A stretch of 43,038 nucleotides of DNA from UBA927 sp964361785 (GTDB lineage Bacteria > Patescibacteriota > Microgenomatia > UBA10105 > UBA927). The translations under genes and the position numbers were made by a program. The stretch is taken from positions 1 to 43,038 of the forward strand of contig CAYIBX010000007.1 in NCBI GenBank assembly GCA_964361785.1, given 5' to 3'. Each line of letters opens with the position of its first letter. Positions within the stretch are counted from its first letter, which is position 1. Positions 38,395 to 43,038 of the stretch are shown piece after piece. Under the pieces are notes generated by a model that saw only the letters and a list, made by a program, of their open reading frames with translations, was not told where the DNA came from and did no database searches.

Positions 38395-39627
38395 ATGAAA
38401 CGCATCGCGATGATTTCTGTGCACGAGTGTCCGCTTGCTTCTTTGGAAGGAAAAGAAAAGGGAGGTATAAACGTCTATGTTTTCGAACTTTCCAAAGCTT
38501 TAAATAAAATCGAATACTCCATAGATATTTTTACCCGTACTCAAGATACCGTAAACCCTCGCATAGTGCACATCAATGAAAAGACACGTGTTATCCATCT
38601 TCCCGCTGGACCACTGGCTAAATATCCTAAAAAGGAAGTCATCCAACACCTTTCGGAATTTGCAAACAACATGCATGAATTTATAGAGAAAGAACGCCTA
38701 CGCTACGACCTCATCCATGCACACTATTATTATTCCGGTATCGTGGCTCACACACTAAAAAATACCTACAAAACTAAGTCACCTATTATCATGTCCTTTC
38801 ATACTTTGGGACTGATGAAACAACTCGTATCGCGAAGCGAACTCACAAACGACCCAAGAGAACGTATCTCTCTAGAACAGACGTTGGTAAAAAATTCAGA
38901 TTTCTTCGTCACGTCAAGTGATAATGATGCGATGTATCTTTCAAGTTTGTATGATTGTCCGCAAAGAAAAATCGCATCCATACCGCCGGGCGTTGATACG
39001 GTACTTTTTCGCCCAAAAAATAAACAACTTGCCAAAATAGCTATTGGTGCAGACCTAAATCACCGCATCATAGTAGCTGTTGGTCGGATTGACCCTATCA
39101 AAGGATTTGACGTGCTTCTTTTTGCTCTCAAGATACTCCTCCATTCTCACCCTGAATTATCAGAAAAGGTGTGTCTTTGGATTGTGGGCGGTGATGTAGG
39201 TGAAGATAAATCCAGCTGGTCTACAGAACTACAATCTTTAGAGAGATTACAAATGACATTGGGACTTGCGACAAGCGTACGGTTTGTGACAGCAAAACCA
39301 CAAGAAAAGCTTCCCGACTACTATAACGCAGCAGAGGTGGTCGTCATGCCCAGTCACTACGAATCATTTGGCATGGTGGCACTTGAAGCACTCGCGTGCG
39401 GCACATCTATAATCGCCACAGACGTCACAGGCATATCACCAATGCTGAAAAACTTTCCTAAGGGCCATGTAATATCCGCCAATAACCCCATTAAGCTTGC
39501 TGAAGAACTGTATCGGGTAACCATGAAACAAAAAGAACACCATCTAAACCCAAAGGACCTTTCTCTACTTGATTGGTCGACCATGGCCGCAAAAATGAAG
39601 AAGGTCTACGAAAGCGTTCAAAAATAG
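38395..39627 (+). CDS. Glycosyltransferase family 4 protein
   Basis: GT-B fold retaining glycosyltransferase, cytoplasmic, using a nucleotide sugar. The N-terminal acceptor domain has GGINVYVFELSKALN and DLIHAHYYYSGIVAH. The donor domain has IPPGVDTVLF, VGRIDPIKGFDVLL and the signature PSHYESFGMVALEALACGTSIIATDV with the conserved Glu pair. Length of 410 aa is normal. Similarity in layout to MshA and sucrose-phosphate synthase-like enzymes is clear, but donor and acceptor are unknown. It follows nagB, and its stop abuts the stop of the convergent gene with no gap. Confidence 0.92.
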   Translation: MKRIAMISVHECPLASLEGKEKGGINVYVFELSKALNKIEYSIDIFTRTQDTVNPRIVHINEKTRVIHLPAGPLAKYPKKEVIQHLSEFANNMHEFIEKERLRYDLIHAHYYYSGIVAHTLKNTYKTKSPIIMSFHTLGLMKQLVSRSELTNDPRERISLEQTLVKNSDFFVTSSDNDAMYLSSLYDCPQRKIASIPPGVDTVLFRPKNKQLAKIAIGADLNHRIIVAVGRIDPIKGFDVLLFALKILLHSHPELSEKVCLWIVGGDVGEDKSSWSTELQSLERLQMTLGLATSVRFVTAKPQEKLPDYYNAAEVVVMPSHYESFGMVALEALACGTSIIATDVTGISPMLKNFPKGHVISANNPIKLAEELYRVTMKQKEHHLNPKDLSLLDWSTMAAKMKKVYESVQK

Positions 39628-39921
39628 TTATAAAGCGGAGGCTTCGTTTTGAAGTGTGTCAATCTCACTGGTGTCATTGGTATCAAGAGTAATATTTACA
39701 TCCATTTCCAAATCAGAAACTGATGACGCACGGCCCGTGGTAACCGTAAAGCCATTGGTTGGTTTTCCGACTTCATCCTGAAGCAGTGGAATAGTTGCTT
39801 CTGTGGGAAGAGCAACCGGCTCTGATGCTTTTGACGAAATACGCATGACAAAAACAAGTCCAATCATAATCGCGACCACAAAAAGAGGAATTATAATAAC
39901 AAGTGATGACGAGCGTTTCAT
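39628..39921 (-). CDS. Membrane-anchored hypothetical protein (97 aa)
   Basis: One N-terminal membrane helix (about residues 7-26, LVIIIPLFVVAIMIGLVFVM) preceded by basic residues, then a short acidic, Thr/Ser-rich extracytoplasmic tail with LEMDVNITLDTNDTSEIDTL. No family is recognised. It follows the coiled-coil gene by 3 nt and may be made with it. Confidence 0.6.
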   Translation of the reverse strand: MKRSSSLVIIIPLFVVAIMIGLVFVMRISSKASEPVALPTEATIPLLQDEVGKPTNGFTVTTGRASSVSDLEMDVNITLDTNDTSEIDTLQNEASAL

Positions 39922-39924
39922 AGT

Positions 39925-40722
39925 TTAATTTGTACCCTCATCCATAATTTTCCCTAATTCTTTCACTGATGATTGCACCGCAAGCTGTGCGCTCTTGACC
40001 ACTTCATGTACGGCAGTCAAATCCGTTTGTAAGGATGTAAGCGCCGTACTCATAGCGACGCCTATTATATCTTCGGATGCGATATCAGCAACATACACTT
40101 TCCCCGCTTGTGCACTCACGGCTGTTTGTGCAGATGCCACTTTTATACGGGCTGCCGATACAAACGCGTCTACTGTAGTCAAATCTTTGCCCGTAGTACT
40201 TGATTCTGAGGCTCGTACTCCCACTTTATCCAAGATTTCTGACATTTTTGTCAGCCGCTCAGTCATCTGTTCAGTACGTTTTTTATTTATTTCTGCAATT
40301 TTTAAATCAATTTTTGTTACTACTGCTTTCTTTTTGGTATCGCGTATTTGAGACACTTTTTCTTTAAATGCTTCCCGCTCTTCTTTAAATTTCTCCACAG
40401 CTTCCTCACGTCTGGTTTTTAATTCCTCAGTAAGACGTTCTTTCCGAGCTTCAAAAATATTCTTAAGTTCATCTTCACGCTTTTTAATTTTATCGGGAGA
40501 TTTACCTGACCTTGAGGCAACTGTGTCGTTTGACTCTTTATAAAGCATTTTACTGTTTATCTTTTTAATTTTTTGCTCCTTATCCTCTCTCGGGAGTTCT
40601 GTCTTTAAGGAGGCACCAGATGAAGACTCTGTGGTGTCACTATCACCCTTTACACTTGGAGATGTTGAAGGGCCAGAAAGACCAAGACCCAAAAGAAGTA
40701 ATCCAAACAATTGATCAAGCAT
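39925..40722 (-). CDS. Exported or membrane-anchored coiled-coil protein (265 aa)
   Basis: Begins MLDQLFGLLLLGLGLSG, a hydrophobic signal or anchor; the ATG at 40722 places it at the true N terminus, while the longer frame from 40758 would bury it. A Ser/Thr/Glu-rich linker and a long charged helix follow (about residues 75-165: KIKKREDELKNIFEARKERL and similar Lys/Glu heptads). The C-terminal part is Ala/Val/Ser-rich and helical. A cell-surface or division-related role is possible; no family is recognised. Confidence 0.6.
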   Translation of the reverse strand: MLDQLFGLLLLGLGLSGPSTSPSVKGDSDTTESSSGASLKTELPREDKEQKIKKINSKMLYKESNDTVASRSGKSPDKIKKREDELKNIFEARKERLTEELKTRREEAVEKFKEEREAFKEKVSQIRDTKKKAVVTKIDLKIAEINKKRTEQMTERLTKMSEILDKVGVRASESSTTGKDLTTVDAFVSAARIKVASAQTAVSAQAGKVYVADIASEDIIGVAMSTALTSLQTDLTAVHEVVKSAQLAVQSSVKELGKIMDEGTN

Positions 40723-40767
40723 ATACTCAGTATGAAGAATGTTGCGGGGTAATGTCAAGCAAACGTA

Positions 40768-42306
40768 TTAAAGAGATTTATTTGCGGCAGGATCTTGGTT
40801 GTACTCTAATGCAATCCCTTGTTTAATATAATACTCAGCTCTCTGCAATTCCGTACCAATATAAATCAAATGGCTTGGCAATACAAGATACTCCCCAATA
40901 TTGACCATATCGATATACACTTCCATCGCACTACTGCCCCGCCACTGATGAATAAGAAGTCCTCCGTTCGGGGCATATAATTTTATTACGATTTCATAGG
41001 ATTTTTGAATTGGTTTGACAGCATTTTTTGTGGGCCTGCCAACTGCATGTTTACTCGCTTCTTCTACCGTAATAACGATGTTTCCCCGCGGATCATCCTC
41101 AAACATTTGCCGACTCGTGTACCCTAATTCTTTCTCATAATTTTCTTTAAGAATCTTTTCTACCAAGGCATAATCATCACTATAAATATGAGCACTATGG
41201 GTAATCATGACAAACGCACCCATCCCCACCCCCGACTGATCACAGATTAACTTTTGTAACTTTCGTAAACTAAACACGTTTCTTGGCCATCCATGCACCA
41301 TGTCCTGACTGCGAAAATGTGTAGTCATAAACAATTTATTATCTTGGATAGAACACACGACCTGTGTAAGACAGGGCGTGTCCCCTTTGTTGACCACAGA
41401 CCAATCCTCTTTGACTTTCGCAGTCACGGCGATCATTTTTTTGCTAAACGGTCGATTTTTTATAAGGTCTATAATATTTTGAATTTGATCTACACCTTCA
41501 AAATCGCGAAGTCGTTGTCCATACGTGTACGCAATACCCGGTATTATTTTTGCGGATAATACTTGTGGATAATACTGATCGAGATCTTTTTGGGAGAATG
41601 GAAAAAATTCCGGCATATACGGATGGTCTGGATCTTCGTCATAGACGACCGCCATAATGTTTAGAAATTCTTTCAGTTCATTTTCCTGCGTGTACCGAGT
41701 CGTTTTATTTCTGCCATACCGCATGATATTTTTAAGAATTTTAAGCCAAACTTGAGCTGCTGTTTTACCATGAGCGCGAAGTCCTATTTGCTCTGATGGA
41801 TAGGTGAAGGGTTTTGGCCTACTGGTTGGGAATGATTTGGATTCGGTAAACGGATTGGGTTTTGCTTTGGACAACTCTGCAACGGTACTTTGCAATAACG
41901 ATACTGGCTTTCCCCGTAAATTTATTATTTCAACGGATTTTCGAAATACATCTATATTTTCTCTCCCGATTTCTTTTTCTATTTGTCCCTTTTTCTCGTC
42001 ACCTATGATAAAAAAATTCTCATCCACACCATTTGCCATCAGTGCTACGAGCGCTTGGCCGCTTCTGGATAAATCAGCGCCCCACAAAACAATTTTTCGG
42101 ATGTGCGGATTGGCAAAAACATTGCGAATCATTGCTGAAATACCTGCGGAAGAATACAGATTGCCAATAGCACAATACGCTTCATCTTTAAGGATGTCAG
42201 CGACGACCTGCCGCTCCGTCCACATGATAGCAACACCGACTGGATTATTGGCATCTTTGACATGAAGCACTTGTTTATACAAAATCGGCCAGTCCATAAA
42301 TTTCAT
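40768..42306 (-). CDS. Thymidylate synthase with N-terminal MtrA-like (DUF4346-type) domain
   Basis: The C-terminal 300 residues form a thymidylate synthase: IPGIAYTYGQRLRDF, the catalytic Cys312 in GDTPCLTQVVCSI, FRSQDMVHGWPRN (the RSxD phosphate/Asn-binding block) and THSAHIYSDD. It makes dTMP from dUMP with methylene-tetrahydrofolate. The N-terminal 135 residues (NPVGVAIMWTER, AYCAIGNLYSSAGISAMIRNVFANPHIRKIVLWGADLSRSG in pieces) resemble the MtrA subunit of tetrahydromethanopterin methyltransferase; the cobamide-ligand His region appears altered. Total 512 aa versus about 264 for a plain ThyA. It overlaps the upstream gene by 4 nt (ATGA). A hydroxymethylase activity is the alternative. Confidence 0.88.
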   Translation of the reverse strand: MKFMDWPILYKQVLHVKDANNPVGVAIMWTERQVVADILKDEAYCAIGNLYSSAGISAMIRNVFANPHIRKIVLWGADLSRSGQALVALMANGVDENFFIIGDEKKGQIEKEIGRENIDVFRKSVEIINLRGKPVSLLQSTVAELSKAKPNPFTESKSFPTSRPKPFTYPSEQIGLRAHGKTAAQVWLKILKNIMRYGRNKTTRYTQENELKEFLNIMAVVYDEDPDHPYMPEFFPFSQKDLDQYYPQVLSAKIIPGIAYTYGQRLRDFEGVDQIQNIIDLIKNRPFSKKMIAVTAKVKEDWSVVNKGDTPCLTQVVCSIQDNKLFMTTHFRSQDMVHGWPRNVFSLRKLQKLICDQSGVGMGAFVMITHSAHIYSDDYALVEKILKENYEKELGYTSRQMFEDDPRGNIVITVEEASKHAVGRPTKNAVKPIQKSYEIVIKLYAPNGGLLIHQWRGSSAMEVYIDMVNIGEYLVLPSHLIYIGTELQRAEYYIKQGIALEYNQDPAANKSL

Positions 42307-42623
42307 CCCCGATGAGGCAAAGGCCAGTTCATTTGAGATTGCCTTGACAAAAATCTTTTCGTTACATTTGTCGACAAACGGTGCGATTCTCCCTCCTTAA
42401 GCTCAATTGTAACAACGGCATCATCACTTGTTGGCATGATACAAAATTCAGGACCCATTTTCCGAATTATATCTGCCGATTGCATATCATCAGTGGTTGA
42501 CAAAAAAAATGCCCAACACCTCGCTGGTTGCTTTACTATCACTATTGGCGTATGTAACTCCACTCTTCGAGTAGGATGTTTTTTACCATCTTTCCATAAC
42601 GCAAATTCGACTTTGCCCTGCAT
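42303..42623 (-). CDS. Hypothetical protein between dcd-like and thymidylate synthase genes (106 aa)
   Basis: Unrecognised soluble protein. Strand-rich N terminus (VEFALWKDGKKHPTRRVELHTPIVIVKQPAR in segments), then DDMQSADIIRKMGPEFCIMPTSDDAVVTIEL. It is coupled by ATGA overlap to thymidylate synthase and starts 3 nt after the dCTP-deaminase-family gene, so its position points to pyrimidine deoxynucleotide metabolism. No catalytic motif is seen. Confidence 0.6.
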   Translation of the reverse strand: MQGKVEFALWKDGKKHPTRRVELHTPIVIVKQPARCWAFFLSTTDDMQSADIIRKMGPEFCIMPTSDDAVVTIELKEGESHRLSTNVTKRFLSRQSQMNWPLPHRG

Positions 42624-42626
42624 ATA

Positions 42627-42965
42627 TTATTTATCTTCAATAATTTTACTTGCTAGTGCGGATTTTTGCCCCACATATTTTGCTGACTTTTTTTTACTAT
42701 ATGGCACAAGTGCTGGAGAACTCAATTCTTCAAATGTCATACTGCAAATGCGCATGTTAGGATACAGTGCTACCGGCATCCTACCCATATTCCCTAATTC
42801 CATAACGACTACTCCACTCCACCCCGGATCAAAAATGGAGGCTGTTGAATGTACTACAATCCCAAGTCTTCCTAAACTCGATCTTCCTTCAAGTCGCCCA
42901 ATCAAATCATCAGGCAATTCTATTTTTTCTACAGTTGTTGCCAAAACAAAATCGCTAGGCTGCAA
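42627..42965 (-). CDS. dcd: dCTP deaminase/dUTPase family protein, N-terminally truncated (possible pseudogene)
   Basis: The C-terminal two thirds of a Dcd-family trimer subunit: LQPSDFVLATTVEKIELPDD, RLEGRSSLGRLGIVVHSTA with the RSS motif, and FDPGWSGVVVMELGN. Normal enzymes are about 170-190 aa; only 112 remain from the TTG at 42965. The frame continues upstream as NNDPFI, exactly as in intact relatives, then meets TAA at 42984-42986. A hairpin resembling an IS200/IS605 end follows. The TTG start has no ribosome-binding site. A disrupted gene is more likely than a genuine short one. Confidence 0.75.
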   Translation of the reverse strand: MQPSDFVLATTVEKIELPDDLIGRLEGRSSLGRLGIVVHSTASIFDPGWSGVVVMELGNMGRMPVALYPNMRICSMTFEELSSPALVPYSKKKSAKYVGQKSALASKIIEDK

Positions 42966-42992
42966 AATAAATGGATCGTTATTTTATAAAAC

Positions 42993-43017
42993 AACCCACG
43001 ACCTTACGGTCGGGGTT
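42993..43017. mobile_element. Hairpin resembling an IS200/IS605-type element end
   Basis: AACCC-A-CGACC, loop TTAC, GGTCG-GGGTT: a 10-bp stem with one bulged base, flanked by A-rich and T-rich runs. CCCACGACC...GGTCGGGG hairpins are typical of the subterminal ends of IS200/IS605 elements. It begins about 6 nt beyond the point where the dcd-like frame is broken. No transposase or TnpB is visible before the window ends at 43038. An intrinsic terminator is the alternative reading. Confidence 0.4.
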
Positions 43018-43038
43018 TTAGGATGATTCAGCTCCGAA

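Noticed and set aside
1..43038. CRISPR array, tRNA, rRNA or replication origin
   Set aside because: No regularly spaced repeats and no cloverleaf or rRNA core sequences were seen in the few gene-free stretches, and no dnaA or clustered DnaA boxes were noticed.
1..43038. TGA read as an amino acid (as in SR1/Gracilibacteria)
   Set aside because: TGA ends several conserved genes at the expected length, such as proS and the HAD gene at 34572, so it is a normal stop here.

Overview
This window looks like a piece of a reduced-genome bacterium of the Candidate Phyla Radiation (Patescibacteria), probably Parcubacteria-like. The evidence is: an AT-rich sequence with tightly packed genes and many 4-nt ATGA overlaps; many very short proteins of no known family; an archaeal-type RuBisCO next to a ribose-1,5-bisphosphate isomerase; a very short EF-Ts; an archaeal/eukaryotic-type prolyl-tRNA synthetase; and a ribosomal-protein/rseP cluster that has lost pyrH, uppS, cdsA and dxr. 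TGA acts as a normal stop throughout, which argues against the TGA-recoding CPR lineages (SR1, Gracilibacteria). No rRNA, tRNA or CRISPR array was seen.

Layout. 28-4722 (minus): a hypothetical gene, an S41 protease, the rpsF-ssb-rpsR operon, ychF and a 3-hydroxyisobutyrate-dehydrogenase-like gene. 4784-6271 (minus): a NYN-domain nuclease and small unknown genes around a GC-rich hairpin block. 6350-8498 (plus): R15P isomerase and RuBisCO. 8499-12462 (minus): dus, a TrpR-like regulator flanked by two copies of one long palindrome, a triple zinc-ribbon protein and an ABC exporter. 12511-12933 (plus): a small membrane-anchored protein. 12935-24876 (minus): cysS, a SufT-like protein, recR, prs, a HAD phosphatase, an aminotransferase, ahcY, a PfkB kinase, ybaB, dnaX, ybeY, yqeY, rpsU, a HIT protein and a DHH-like protein. 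24929-35225 (minus): proS, csaA-like, rseP, frr, tsf, rpsB, glyA, a Maf-like protein, a histidine phosphatase, a DNPH1-like/thymidylate-kinase fusion and a HAD protein. 35267-39627 (plus): a 36-bp palindrome, a promoter, a glmS ribozyme, glmS, nagB and a GT4 glycosyltransferase. 39628-43038 (minus): two envelope-type hypothetical proteins, thymidylate synthase with an MtrA-like N-terminal domain, an unknown protein and the C-terminal part of a dCTP deaminase family gene broken near an IS200/IS605-like terminal hairpin.

How the genes work together. AhcY releases adenosine, and the PfkB kinase nearby could convert it to AMP. An AMP phosphorylase, not in this window, would then feed R15P isomerase and RuBisCO to give 3-phosphoglycerate. 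GlyA supplies methylene-tetrahydrofolate for thymidylate synthase; the Dcd-family gene, the DNPH1/Tmk fusion and the Maf-like protein also belong to deoxynucleotide supply and clean-up. GlmS and NagB run opposite reactions on glucosamine-6-phosphate, the known ligand of glmS ribozymes.

The most noteworthy signals are the glmS ribozyme in a CPR-like genome, the twin palindromes around the TrpR-like gene, a second long palindrome with a degenerate copy before the GT4 gene, short palindromes inserted in frame into at least five conserved genes, two unusual fusions, and the interrupted dcd-like gene at the window edge.
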